Assembly: GCA_029194535.1 (NCBI GenBank)
Contig: JARFXR010000001.1
Location: 1,682,721-1,746,720, forward strand
Reading direction: 5' to 3'
DNA: 64,000 bases
Source: Nitrospira sp.
GTDB taxonomy: Bacteria > Nitrospirota > Nitrospiria > Nitrospirales > Nitrospiraceae
Part shown: in pieces, positions 1 through 8,121 of the stretch
Layout of the letters: each line of letters starts with the position of its first letter
Numbering within the stretch: the stretch's first letter is position 1
Program-made: the position numbers and the translations under genes
Notes under the pieces: generated by a model
Seen by the model: the letters and a program-made list of their open reading frames with translations, nothing else
What the model was told of the DNA's origin: nothing
The model's database searches: none

Positions 1-1
1 C

Positions 2-754
2 TGTACTCATATCGAAAGGCTGCGAAAAACACAGCGGTGGAAGTATGTCGAAGTGCGGACCAGCGGCGCCCTCATCGGTGTCGAGGGTGGCCTTAGGGAG
101 TGCAAGGTCTTTCGATGGCATCGGCTCGACCTTCGCTCCAGCCTCGATGCCCTGTATAAGGGATTCCACAAAAGCTGTATTAGGCGGAGAATTCGTCACG
201 CGGAACGCCAAGGACTGAGGTATGAGGATGGCAGGGACGAACGCCTAGTACGCTCATTTTATGATCTCATCGTACTGTCGAGGTCGCGTAAACATCTTCC
301 GCCGCAGCCGTTGGAGTGGTTTCAAAACCTTGCCTCCTGTATGGGAAAGAATGTCTGTATTCGGGTTGCGTTTAAGGGGGAACAGCCCATTGCAGGAATC
401 TTGACCATGAATCACGGGAAAAAGATGTATTACAAGTACGGCGGCTCCGATGCCCGGTTTAACCATCTGGGGGCGACCCCGATGCTTTTGTGGAAAGCCA
501 TCCAAGCAGCGAAAATGGCCGGGATAGAAGATCTGGACCTTGGTCGCTCGGAGCTCGACAATCCGGGGTTGATTAGGTTCAAGGAGCGCTGGGGTGCCCA
601 CGGCGTGCCTCTTAGCCAGCGGCGTGGTGCTGCCGATGTGGTGTCACCGGGTTTGGAACGTCTGAAACTGCGTCTGGCAACTGCCGTTTGTGCCCGCGTT
701 CCTCGCAAGATGCTGGTCTTGGTGGGTCGGCTCTTGTATCGACATGTCGGCTGA
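2..754 (+). CDS. FemAB/GNAT-like acyltransferase of a PEP-CTERM locus, 5' end cut by window edge
   Basis: The reading frame is open to the left edge (in frame from base 2), so the gene starts outside the window. A GTG at 53 is possible but lies inside the fold. The visible part is a GNAT/FemAB (Acetyltransf_6) domain with a conserved Gly/Ala-rich stretch (KYGGSDARFNHLGATPMLLW) and the family's DLGRS and RFKERWG motifs near the C-terminus. Family members transfer aminoacyl or acyl groups in cell-envelope or exopolysaccharide assembly. A FemAB-like protein next to PrsK/PrsR is typical of XrtA/exosortase loci, so a role in exopolysaccharide or PEP-CTERM surface maturation is inferred. The next gene starts 53 bases downstream on the same strand. 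Confidence 0.8.
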   Translation, partial: CTHIERLRKTQRWKYVEVRTSGALIGVEGGLRECKVFRWHRLDLRSSLDALYKGFHKSCIRRRIRHAERQGLRYEDGRDERLVRSFYDLIVLSRSRKHLPPQPLEWFQNLASCMGKNVCIRVAFKGEQPIAGILTMNHGKKMYYKYGGSDARFNHLGATPMLLWKAIQAAKMAGIEDLDLGRSELDNPGLIRFKERWGAHGVPLSQRRGAADVVSPGLERLKLRLATAVCARVPRKMLVLVGRLLYRHVG

Positions 755-807
755 GTGATATGGCCCGGCATAGAGATTATAGAGATTGAGGATGTGAGAG
801 GTGTAGC

Positions 808-2961
808 GTGGCTTCCCTGGTGTGGTTTGTCATAGCCCCGAGTCTTGCCGGAGTGACAGCAGCCGGGATGGCTACGGTCTTGTTTGTCCAGAGGCGAAGA
901 TGCGTCTTTAATCGGAGTCTTGCGGGTCTCCTGGCCCTCGCTGCAGTTGCAAACCTTGCTGATGGAATCGGATTAGTAGATGAGGCTCACGCACTGTTCT
1001 GGCGAGAAGTTGCCATGGCCGCCGGGCTTCTTCAGCCGGCTGCCGTTCTGTATGCCGGACTTACCTTCCTAACTCCGGTCGGATCAACTAAGGATCTCTC
1101 GCCGGTCTGGCGTGCCCGCATAGTCGGGATCGCGGGCGTGGTCATGGCGGTCGTCACCATCACCGGCTTCGTCTTTCAGTGGGAAGTCGCTGACGACGAA
1201 CCGGGCGCGATGTCTCTGACCTCATGGGGACGTGTCCCATACGTGTTCATCGTCGTTGGGATGGCGTTAGCGTTGGCCCAATTGGAACTGGTCCTGCGAG
1301 CCAGCCGTGAGCCGTTCCGCCACAAGCTGAAATTCATCGTGATCGGGATGGGCGGGCTGGCAGGGTATCAAATCTATCAGGCCGGCCAAGTGTTGCTGTT
1401 CCCGGTCTGGCAAGCGGAGCATGTGGTGGTGTCCAGTATCGTGACGTTCGTGGCGCTCTGCCTGATCGCTCATGGGCTCTGGCGAAGCCGGCTTGGAGAG
1501 GTGCTTGTTCATGCGTATGTGTCCCACCAAGCTCTGGTGGGGTCGGTGACCTTTATCATCATCGGGCTCTACCTCCTGACAATCGGCGCTGTGGGAACCT
1601 GGCTGCGGGAAGCGAATCAACCGCTGGGTGTCGGGCTCAGTGTGGTCGTGACATTCACGGCGATCGTCGGGTTGGTGGTTGCCGCGTTCTCCAAGACGGT
1701 GCGCGCTGAGATTCGACGGTTCATGACGAGAAATTTCCATCGATCGAAATACGATTACCGCATGCAGTGGCTTCAAACCACCGAGGCGTTTCAAGGGGCG
1801 GCCGACAAGAATTCCATCATGGACCGCTTGTTGGATGTGCTGATCACGACTTTCCCGGCCACCGATGTTTCCATCTGGTCGTTTCGCGAGGCTGATCAGC
1901 GATTTTGTCGGGTTCGCTCGATGACCGGCAAGATTGAACCGGAGCCGATCGAACTATCTCATCCAATCGTCACAGCACTCACATTGCGGGATAGCGCGGT
2001 CTGGGTGGAACCACAAGCGACTGGAACCCGAAACCACTCCCTTGTGCCTACGGATCCTCTCCGGACGTCGGGTGTGGCGCTCTGTTTCCCGATTCGCACG
2101 CAGGGGCAAGTCATCGCCTTTATCTCGTTGGGCCCGCAACTGCGCGGCGTGTTGTACGGCACGGACGATGAAGATTTGTTGCGTGGAATAGCTCATCACG
2201 TGGGTATGTTGCTCTCTCATGCGACCTTGACGGAGGACCGGCAGGCGTCCGCTGAATTGGAGGCCCTTCACCGGTTCGCCCTGTTCTGTGTGCACGACCT
2301 GAAAAATTTGGCAGCGAGGCTGTCGTTGGTCGCCCAGAATGCCGAACGCCATGGCCGGGATCCCGCGTTTCAAGAATCGGCGATGCGGACCGTCAAAGAT
2401 ACCACCTTCAAGATGGCGGCCCTGATGAGCAAACTGTCCCTCAGATCCGTGCAGTCGTCCCAGGCTGCAACGCCTGAACCGGTGGACCTGTCCGCTGTGC
2501 TCAATGACATCGTCGCTCCGATGAAACGGGACCCTACCGTGCGGCTGGCGGTCACCGGCGCACCGGTTCCCCCGATCATGGCGGTGCGAGATCAGATTCA
2601 CCAGCTCTTGCTCAACGTGGTGCTGAACGCGAAACAGGCTATCGGGGGAGATGGTCAGATCTCGGTCGCATTGGCACAGCAGAATGGTTCGGTCATCGTC
2701 ACGGTTGATGATACGGGAGGCGGGATTCCTCCTGTCATGCTCGAGTCGCTGTTCCGCCCGTCGCAATCCGTCCGCCCCGGTGGGCTTGGAATTGGACTGT
2801 ACCAATGCAAGCAAATCGTGCAAGCCCACCGGGGGACTATCCAGGTGCGCAGCGAAGCCGGGAAGGGGACCCATGTGCGAATCGAGCTTCCCGCCCATCA
2901 ATCGGCCGGCGATGGAGCGGAATCTGGCTTGCCTCATCCAGCCATGTCTCTGCCAGCGTGA
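808..2961 (+). CDS. prsK: PEP-CTERM system sensor histidine kinase PrsK
   Basis: This 717-residue inner-membrane kinase has about eight or more hydrophobic segments in the first 300 residues, a GAF-like domain (about 330-480), a phosphoacceptor H-box (HDLKNLAARL, near 495) and a HATPase domain with N-box (LNVVLNAKQA), G1 (DDTGGGIPP) and G2 (GGLGIGLYQ) motifs. This architecture and the adjacent PrsR are diagnostic of the XrtA/PEP-CTERM kinase PrsK. It starts with GTG after a purine-rich stretch (GAGAGGTG). prsR follows after 19 bases, so the two are co-transcribed. The signal it senses is unknown. It is expected to phosphorylate PrsR and so switch on PEP-CTERM protein genes. Confidence 0.93.
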   Translation: MASLVWFVIAPSLAGVTAAGMATVLFVQRRRCVFNRSLAGLLALAAVANLADGIGLVDEAHALFWREVAMAAGLLQPAAVLYAGLTFLTPVGSTKDLSPVWRARIVGIAGVVMAVVTITGFVFQWEVADDEPGAMSLTSWGRVPYVFIVVGMALALAQLELVLRASREPFRHKLKFIVIGMGGLAGYQIYQAGQVLLFPVWQAEHVVVSSIVTFVALCLIAHGLWRSRLGEVLVHAYVSHQALVGSVTFIIIGLYLLTIGAVGTWLREANQPLGVGLSVVVTFTAIVGLVVAAFSKTVRAEIRRFMTRNFHRSKYDYRMQWLQTTEAFQGAADKNSIMDRLLDVLITTFPATDVSIWSFREADQRFCRVRSMTGKIEPEPIELSHPIVTALTLRDSAVWVEPQATGTRNHSLVPTDPLRTSGVALCFPIRTQGQVIAFISLGPQLRGVLYGTDDEDLLRGIAHHVGMLLSHATLTEDRQASAELEALHRFALFCVHDLKNLAARLSLVAQNAERHGRDPAFQESAMRTVKDTTFKMAALMSKLSLRSVQSSQAATPEPVDLSAVLNDIVAPMKRDPTVRLAVTGAPVPPIMAVRDQIHQLLLNVVLNAKQAIGGDGQISVALAQQNGSVIVTVDDTGGGIPPVMLESLFRPSQSVRPGGLGIGLYQCKQIVQAHRGTIQVRSEAGKGTHVRIELPAHQSAGDGAESGLPHPAMSLPA

Positions 2962-2980
2962 GACAGGAGAATTCCAAACC

Positions 2981-4369
2981 ATGCCAACACGACCTGCGCT
3001 GCTTCTCGTCGACGACGATGCAGCAATTCACGACCAGATGAAATGGGCCCTCGCATCGGACTACGACCTGGTGACGGCATCGGATCGTGCGGCTGCCCTC
3101 GCGCAGATTCGCCAGGCCATGCCGCCGCTGGTGCTGCTGGATTTGGGATTGCCCCCCGACGTTGACGGGGCCTCCGAAGGGCTGGCGATTCTGCGTGAGA
3201 CGATGCGACTGAATCCGGCGGCTAAAGTGATCGTTGTCACAGGCAACAGTGATAGAGCGAAGGCCGTCGCCGCCATCGAAAGCGGTGCGTACGACTTTAT
3301 TGAAAAGCCGATGCAGCTCGATGTGTTGAAGGTGGTCCTGCAACGTGCGCTCTATCTCTTCAATCTTGAGTGTGAGAACCGTACTCTCAAAGGGCAGGCT
3401 GACGGGACTGAATTTGAAGGCCTCGTGGGGAATAGCAAGCCTCTGCGAGATGTACTTGGCATCATCCGCCGCGTTGGGCCGTCTGACGTCCCGGTTCTCA
3501 TCACCGGGGAGAGCGGGACGGGGAAAGAGCTGGTGGCTCGCGCGATTCACCGACTGAGCGGCCGCAAAGAGGCGCCCTTTGTCGCCATCAACTGCGGCGC
3601 AATTCCGGAGACACTGCTGGAGAGCGAACTGTTCGGCTATGAGAAAGGAGCGTTTACCGGAGCTGTCCAGCAACGAAAAGGCCGGATCGAATCTGCGCAG
3701 GGAGGCACGCTTTTTCTGGATGAAATCGGGGATATTCCGCTGAATCTGCAGGTCAAGTTGCTCCGGTTCTTGCAAGCGCATGAAATCCAGCGGCTGGGAG
3801 GGAAAGACGCAGTCTCGGTCGATGTCAGGGTTCTCGCTGCGACGAACGTTGATCTGCAAGCGGCGATCGACGGCGGTCGATTCAGGGAAGATCTGTATTA
3901 CAGGCTTTGTGTGGTGTCCATCTCGGTCCCTAGTCTGAAGGCGCGGGGTTCAGATATCACGCTCCTCGCACGAACGTTCTTGAAGAAGTTTGCAGAGGCA
4001 CAAAACAAAATACTGAAAGGGTTTACACCTGAAGCGATCGAAGCGATGCTTGCGCACAATTGGCCGGGAAATGTCCGAGAGCTGGAGAATAGGATTAGGC
4101 GCGCGGTTGTGATGGCGGAAGGGAAATACGTCAGCCCAGCGAATTTGGAATTGAAAGACCTCTCCTCCGTCGATAGGGATTCCACGAGACTCCGAGTGAC
4201 GCGCGACCTTCGCGAGAAGGAACTGGTGAGATTGTCGCTGGAAAAGGCCGAGGGCAACGTGTCGAAGGCGGCTGTGGAATTGGGGATTAGCCGACCCACA
4301 CTCTACCAGCTGCTTGCTCGGTATGGGTTAAGGTTACACAGATCTACCGATGGATTAGAAAAAAGATGA
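2981..4369 (+). CDS. prsR: PEP-CTERM-box sigma-54-dependent response regulator PrsR
   Basis: This is a 462-residue NtrC-type activator. The receiver domain has an acidic pocket (DDD, 11-13), phosphoacceptor Asp54 (VLLDLG) and a conserved Lys in DFIEKPM. The AAA+ domain (about 145-380) has Walker A GESGTGKE, the sigma-54 contact loop GAFTGA and Walker B GTLFLDEIGD. A Fis-type helix-turn-helix lies at the C-terminus (NVSKAAVELGISRPTLYQLL). The start is ATG 2981 with ACAGGAGA ten bases upstream; longer upstream starts would overlap prsK and add no domain. Together with PrsK it forms the PEP-CTERM two-component system and should act with RpoN. The gene just downstream encodes a PEP-CTERM protein, a likely target. 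Confidence 0.94.
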   Translation: MPTRPALLLVDDDAAIHDQMKWALASDYDLVTASDRAAALAQIRQAMPPLVLLDLGLPPDVDGASEGLAILRETMRLNPAAKVIVVTGNSDRAKAVAAIESGAYDFIEKPMQLDVLKVVLQRALYLFNLECENRTLKGQADGTEFEGLVGNSKPLRDVLGIIRRVGPSDVPVLITGESGTGKELVARAIHRLSGRKEAPFVAINCGAIPETLLESELFGYEKGAFTGAVQQRKGRIESAQGGTLFLDEIGDIPLNLQVKLLRFLQAHEIQRLGGKDAVSVDVRVLAATNVDLQAAIDGGRFREDLYYRLCVVSISVPSLKARGSDITLLARTFLKKFAEAQNKILKGFTPEAIEAMLAHNWPGNVRELENRIRRAVVMAEGKYVSPANLELKDLSSVDRDSTRLRVTRDLREKELVRLSLEKAEGNVSKAAVELGISRPTLYQLLARYGLRLHRSTDGLEKR

Positions 4370-4389
4370 GTGTCATGAAGCTCTCGATA

Positions 4390-4406
4390 TGTAAAAGTAT
4401 TTTACA
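4390..4406. promoter_or_regulatory. Perfect inverted repeat, candidate PrsR enhancer site
   Basis: TGTAAAA-GTA-TTTTACA is a perfect 7-bp inverted repeat. It lies about 280 bases upstream of the PEP-CTERM gene and about 175 bases upstream of a sigma-54-like element, the distance expected of an enhancer. Related half-sites (TGTAAAT near 4440, TTACAGTTTG near 4490) follow. Binding by PrsR is inference. Confidence 0.5.
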
Positions 4407-4565
4407 GTTTTAAAATTCTATAACCAATTGAAAGTACTGCTGTAAATTCTTGCTTCGCCATTCTCCAGTAGCTGAATGTAATGACTCCTTACAGTTTGCA
4501 ATTTACTCGACCGAAAAGCAGAGGAAAAGTCACAATAGTTTCGATGCTTATATAAATCATTTGGC

Positions 4566-4581
4566 TAGCACAAGCTATGCA
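4566..4581 (+). promoter_or_regulatory. Candidate sigma-54 (-24/-12) promoter
   Basis: TAGCAC-N5-ATGCA fits the RpoN consensus TGGCAC-N5-TTGCA, with the -24 GC and -12 GC dinucleotides correctly spaced; one of the two -24 guanines is A. It sits about 90 bases upstream of a PEP-CTERM gene and next to prsR, whose product is a sigma-54 activator. Confidence 0.45.
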
Positions 4582-4669
4582 TCGTCCAAGGTCAGAGGTC
4601 GTGGTATGACGACAGGAGTCAGCCTCAGAGCGTAGGAAGATACGAAGCAGATAGGAAAGGATCGCAAGG

Positions 4670-4954
4670 GTGAAGAAAACAAGTTGGTTTATCCATTCTG
4701 TGCTTTTCGGTGCCATCCTCATCGCTATGGGATTCTCAGAGAATCTTGCGATGGGTCAGGTGACAAGCAACACCAGCATTAGCATTACCACCGAGAGCAC
4801 TGAGCTTCTTCGTTTTAGACCTAGACCCAGACCCATACCCCCCAGACCTTGTGGCCGGAGATGCGCATCCGTACCTGAACCAGCATCCGTGATCTTGTTG
4901 GGTGCTGGATTAGCTGGGCTTGGAATCTGGAGGCGGATTTCACGGAAAGACTAG
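4670..4954 (+). CDS. Small PEP-CTERM sorting-signal protein
   Basis: This 94-residue exported protein has an N-terminal signal peptide (residues 1 to about 29), a short mature region rich in Ser/Thr and then Arg/Pro (RFRPRPRPIPPRPCGRRC), and a textbook PEP-CTERM tail: VPEPAS, a hydrophobic helix (VILLGAGLAGLGIW) and a basic end (RRISRKD). The exosortase is expected to cleave at PEP and leave a mature chain of only about 45 residues. The start is GTG with AGGAAAGG nine bases upstream. The gene follows prsR and is closed by a strong terminator, so it is its own transcription unit. The function of the mature peptide is unknown; the Cys pair in the basic stretch is unusual for so short a protein. 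Confidence 0.88.
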   Translation: MKKTSWFIHSVLFGAILIAMGFSENLAMGQVTSNTSISITTESTELLRFRPRPRPIPPRPCGRRCASVPEPASVILLGAGLAGLGIWRRISRKD

Positions 4955-4985
4955 CCAAACAGTCTGTATAGCAAATGGAATAGAA

Positions 4986-5025
4986 GGGCCAACCTTCGAT
5001 AAGGAGGTTGGCCCTTTGCTTTTTT
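4986..5025 (+). terminator. Rho-independent terminator
   Basis: A perfect GGGCCAACCT / AGGTTGGCCC stem with a 9-base loop is followed by a T-rich tract (TTTGCTTTTTT). It ends the PEP-CTERM protein transcript. Confidence 0.92.
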
Positions 5026-5335
5026 ACAAAGAATGCGCGTGGAACCGTCTGCGTCGAATGAATGGCGGAGAGAGGAGATTTGATGTCGTGCTCACCGGCC
5101 GTTCGCGCTCCTACAGAGGGGGCCACGTTCCGGCCGGCTCACCATCTCGCCGGCGTCCGCAGGCCTAACGCTCGTTATTCCTCGCGTCGCGGACCCCTCG
5201 TAGTCTCCCCACGCGGGGGAACTTTTCCCCCACGTCTCCCTCGGTTCAATTCCCTCCTTCACACTGAAGGTTCGTATCCGTCGCCATCAATCCGATAAGA
5301 CGATAAAGAGGCGACGGCTCAACCGAAGGTTGGTT
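5026..5335. other. Intergenic stretch without a recognisable gene
   Basis: I see no convincing gene or RNA here. It holds GC-rich partial palindromes (for example CCCACGCGGGGGAACTTTTC followed by CCCCCACG around 5207-5240) and a sequence resembling a tRNA T-arm (CGGTTCAATTCC) that does not fold into a full tRNA. Confidence 0.5.
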
Positions 5336-5429
5336 TGGCGGAGAGGGAGGGATTTGAACCCTCGGTAGAGGTTTTAGCCCCTACAGCGGTTTAGCAAACC
5401 GCCGCCTTCGGCCACTCGGCCACCTCTCC
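5336..5429 (-). tRNA. tRNA-Ser(GCU)
   Basis: The reverse strand folds as a class II tRNA. It has an acceptor stem GGAGAGG/CCTCTCC with discriminator G and an encoded CCA (5336-5338), an anticodon loop TTGCTAA with anticodon GCT, a long variable arm, and a T-arm with GGTTCAAATCC. The long variable arm and anticodon identify serine codons AGC/AGU. Confidence 0.96.
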
Positions 5430-5630
5430 TCCGAGACTGCCGATTGTACGCGGGTTCCCGGTCTGGTCGAGATCGACTCAATGACACGGATTGCCGGCGA
5501 GCGAGGCGTGATCATACCTCAGGCGAGTGGGAGGTACAAGCGTCTTGGCCGGTTCGCTGTTCCGGCTCGTCTGTTGCGAAGAATTCCGTCACTCGCCGGC
5601 CTGTATTTGCCTCAATCAGGCGGCCGAGCC

Positions 5631-5909
5631 TCAGTACGTCATGCGACCCAGCGAGGACGCGGGCCCGGCGGGCCGGGATCCTCCCGCCGGCGAGGCTTGT
5701 CGGGCCACAGGAATGGCGGAAGCTGAACGGGAATGGACGTCGGATCCGAGTCGTTTGCGGCTGAGGGGAACCGCGTATCGCAGTTCGCTGCCGCCCGGCC
5801 GGAGCACGCCGCTGACGGCCAGCATCTGAAGGGCGATCCGCATCTGGCGGCGGCGGGCCAATCGCTGCTTGATCGATCGAACCGGAGTGAGGAACAGGCT
5901 CACGGTCAT
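5631..5909 (-). CDS. Small hypothetical protein downstream of a zinc-ribbon gene
   Basis: This is a 92-residue basic protein beginning MTVSLFLTPVRSIKQRLARR, not recognised. It starts 22 bases after the stop of the zinc-ribbon gene on the same strand. AGGAGG abuts the ATG, which would give better spacing to an in-frame GTG two codons later (5903). The C-terminal half is rich in Ser, Arg, Pro and Gly and looks of low complexity, so the reading frame may be longer than the true gene or spurious. No domain, signal peptide or membrane segment is evident. Confidence 0.32.
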   Translation of the reverse strand: MTVSLFLTPVRSIKQRLARRRQMRIALQMLAVSGVLRPGGSELRYAVPLSRKRLGSDVHSRSASAIPVARQASPAGGSRPAGPASSLGRMTY

Positions 5910-5931
5910 TCCTCCTGGGTGCGGGTGAAAG

Positions 5932-6132
5932 TCACATCCACAAGATACGTCCAAGATCTTCGTCGATGCCTCTCGGGCGATGGCATTGCGTGCAGCGGGC
6001 GAACAACTTTCCCGGCTGCGCGGGGAGATCGCTCCGGAGCACGAGTTGATAGGTGCGGCTTCCGCAACATGGACAGGCCTTGCCTCGCAGTTCCCGTCGT
6101 ATCGCGCCGATCTTGCCCGGTTGTTTTTGCAT
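5932..6132 (-). CDS. Small zinc-ribbon protein (CxCC...CxxC)
   Basis: This 66-residue protein has a zinc-ribbon knuckle near residue 20 (CPCCGSRTYQL) and a second one near residue 48 (CTQC), which suggests a single structural zinc. ATG 6132 is chosen because AGGGAGG lies six bases upstream; the alternative ATG six bases earlier would abut the ribosome binding site. It lies in a gene-poor stretch and may be followed by another small gene. Such ribbons often mediate protein or nucleic-acid binding. No more specific function is supported. Confidence 0.65.
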   Translation of the reverse strand: MQKQPGKIGAIRRELRGKACPCCGSRTYQLVLRSDLPAQPGKLFARCTQCHRPRGIDEDLGRILWM

Positions 6133-6554
6133 GAGCATCCTCCCTGACATTGCCGATGGTGTCGTCACGGCGATGGAGAGATATTGCGGCAGCGCGGGAC
6201 CGTTGAACATACCTTGGAGGTAGGTGAAGCAGGACTAAAGAAGGGATCGGCGTCCGACGGCTTGATGCAGAAAGAGCAAGGGAGCCATACGGGGCGAAGG
6301 CAGGTCCTTCAGGAGGGAGCAAAGACCTCTTGCTGCTTCAGGGTGGGCATACCGAAGCAGGCACCTTCGCCCTCTCCATTTAAGCAACCTGGATTGAGCG
6401 GCGGCAAGATAGTAAAAAACCTAGGCAACCTAGCCTTTGGACCCTGGATTCTCTCCGGACTCTCCAGCTAGTCGATGAGGACGGTGAAAAGGAAAGATGT
6501 CGGATCATCAATGAGATAGAGGCGAAGCGTCTCCCCCCGATGTTGCTATTCTTC
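6133..6554. other. Intergenic stretch without a supported gene
   Basis: Reading frames here are short and lack ribosome binding sites. The stretch presumably carries promoters for the leftward zinc-ribbon gene and the rightward OmpA gene, but I could not pick a convincing -35/-10 pair. Confidence 0.5.
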
Positions 6555-6579
6555 TTGGGCCTCGCTATAAGAGGCCCAA
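6555..6579 (+). promoter_or_regulatory. Perfect hairpin in the 5' leader of the OmpA-family gene
   Basis: TTGGGCCTC-GCTATAA-GAGGCCCAA is a perfect 9-bp stem with a 7-base loop. It ends just before the GGGAGGAG ribosome binding site at about 6589, and the start codon is at 6601. There is no T-tract, so it is more likely an mRNA stabiliser, translation control element or protein-binding hairpin than a terminator. Confidence 0.5.
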
Positions 6580-6600
6580 CGTTCACCGGGAGGAGCGACT

Positions 6601-8121
6601 ATGAACGGAAACATCCTCATGCTGTGTTCCGTCGGATTGTTGGTATCGACCGGATGCGTCAGTTCGGGAACCCATGATCAGACACTGGCTGAGCTGGATC
6701 AAGCGCGCAAGGCTTCGGCAAAAACGACGGCCGACTTCGATGCTTTCAAGAAGGAATCCGACGCGAAGATCTCGGCGCTGGAGGCGGACAAGACGAAGCT
6801 ATCGGACGAACTGCTTCACTCGCAAAGCGCTGGTTCTCAGCTCAAGCGAGATCTCGATCAAACGAAGGGCAGCCTGGATTCGACCCTGGCCAGCCGGAGC
6901 GAGCTTGAAAACGATGTCAGGAAGATCCGCGCAGAAACGACGGGGATGGAGCGGTTGAACGGGGAGCTGCGGAGGGAACGGGATCTGCTGCAGGGCAAGC
7001 TCAACGATCTGCAGCATGACCATGACGCGACCAAGCAGGATCTGGAGAACAAGCTGAAGGCCGAGCAGGAGACCGTTGCGTCGCTGCAACGCGACAAAGA
7101 TATGCTGATCGCACGGGCCACGGGGGCCACCGATGAACTGGCCAAGGCCCAGAAACACATGGGAGAGTTGGAAGTGGACGCCGCGCGCGCCAAGGATCTG
7201 GACAAGCAGCTTGCCGATCTGCAGAAGCGCGCAGGCGATCTGGAAGGCCAGGCGAGCCGCGCCAAGGATCTGGATCAACAGCTTGCCGATCTGCAGAAGC
7301 GCGCAGGCGATCTGGAAGGCCAGGCGAGCCGTGTCAAGGATCTGGACAAGCAGCTCTCCGATCTGCAAAAGCACGCGGGCGATCTAGAAAGCCAGGCGAG
7401 CCGCGCGAAGGATCTGGATCAACAGCTTGCCGACCTGCAGAAGCGTGCAGGTGATTTGGAAGGTCAGGCCGGCCGAGCCAAGGATCTTGAACAACGGTTG
7501 TCCGAACGGGATATTGAGGTGGGGCGGCTGACGCAGGGCGGTGAAGCCTTGGCTGCGGAAAAGGATGCGCTGGCCGCGGAAAAGGCAAGACTCGAGAAGG
7601 AACGGGTCGCGAAGGAAGCAGAAATTCAGCGGCTGACGAAGACGCAGGAGGATTTGACCAAGTCCCTGCAGGCGCAAATCGACAGGGGCGACATCAAGAT
7701 CAAACAAGTCCGCGACCGGTTGACCATCAACATGGTCGAAAAAGTGCTGTTCAATTCTGGTCAGGCGCAGGTGAAGCCAGAGGGATTGAAGGTGTTGAAG
7801 CAGGTGGCGGACGTGTTGAAGGACGTCCACGATAAGGAGATCAGGATTGAAGGCCATACGGACAACGTCCGGATCGGCGGAAAGCTCAAGGAGAAGTTCC
7901 CGACCAATTGGGAGCTGTCCACGGCTCGGGCGACCAACGTCGTCCGCTATTTCATCGAGCAGGGTGGGGTCGGCGCGGAAAACTTCGAGGCCGTCGGTTT
8001 TGCGGATACCAGGCCGGTGGCGGACAATGCCGCTGAGGAAGGGCGCACGGAAAACCGTCGGATCGAGATCGTGCTCTTCCCGAAAAACCTGAGCGCGATC
8101 GCCGGCGATATCAAACCCTAG
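6601..8121 (+). CDS. OmpA-family lipoprotein with internal 24-residue coiled-coil repeats
   Basis: This is a 506-residue outer-membrane lipoprotein. It has a type II signal peptide with lipobox STGC (Cys19), a long alpha-helical coiled coil (about 25-365), and a C-terminal OmpA/MotB-like peptidoglycan-binding domain (about 375-495; motifs EGHTDNVRI, NWELSTARA and ENRRIEIVL). In the middle, a 24-residue unit (RAKDLDQQLADLQKRAGDLE plus GQAS) is repeated in tandem about four times and visible as 72-bp DNA repeats. It likely tethers the outer membrane to peptidoglycan, with the coiled coil spanning the periplasm. The start is ATG after GGGAGGAG. The TAG stop lies within the end of a dispersed repeat, so the native C-terminus may have been altered by insertion. 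Confidence 0.9.
   Translation: MNGNILMLCSVGLLVSTGCVSSGTHDQTLAELDQARKASAKTTADFDAFKKESDAKISALEADKTKLSDELLHSQSAGSQLKRDLDQTKGSLDSTLASRSELENDVRKIRAETTGMERLNGELRRERDLLQGKLNDLQHDHDATKQDLENKLKAEQETVASLQRDKDMLIARATGATDELAKAQKHMGELEVDAARAKDLDKQLADLQKRAGDLEGQASRAKDLDQQLADLQKRAGDLEGQASRVKDLDKQLSDLQKHAGDLESQASRAKDLDQQLADLQKRAGDLEGQAGRAKDLEQRLSERDIEVGRLTQGGEALAAEKDALAAEKARLEKERVAKEAEIQRLTKTQEDLTKSLQAQIDRGDIKIKQVRDRLTINMVEKVLFNSGQAQVKPEGLKVLKQVADVLKDVHDKEIRIEGHTDNVRIGGKLKEKFPTNWELSTARATNVVRYFIEQGGVGAENFEAVGFADTRPVADNAAEEGRTENRRIEIVLFPKNLSAIAGDIKP
7186..7490 (+). repeat. 72-bp in-frame tandem repeats
   Basis: About four near-identical 72-bp units encode the 24-residue coiled-coil period within the OmpA-family lipoprotein. 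Units differ by a few substitutions (Lys/Gln, Ala/Val, Arg/His), so they are recent but not perfect copies. They are a likely site of length variation by slippage or recombination. Confidence 0.85.

Noticed and set aside
2651-2980. Longer N-terminal extension of prsR
   Set aside because: It overlaps prsK out of frame, adds no domain, and ATG 2981 has a proper ribosome binding site and the exact receiver-domain start.
1954-2982. 342-codon leftward frame opposite prsK
   Set aside because: It is an antisense shadow of the kinase gene with no recognisable fold and compositional bias from the opposite strand.
4563-4575. Alternative sigma-54 site TTGGC...GC starting at 4561
   Set aside because: The GG and GC elements are nine bases apart, not ten; the overlapping TAGCAC-N5-ATGCA has correct spacing.
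5100-5335. Possible extra tRNA or structured RNA next to tRNA-Ser(GCU)
   Set aside because: A T-arm-like CGGTTCAATTCC is present, but no acceptor or anticodon stem can be paired with it.
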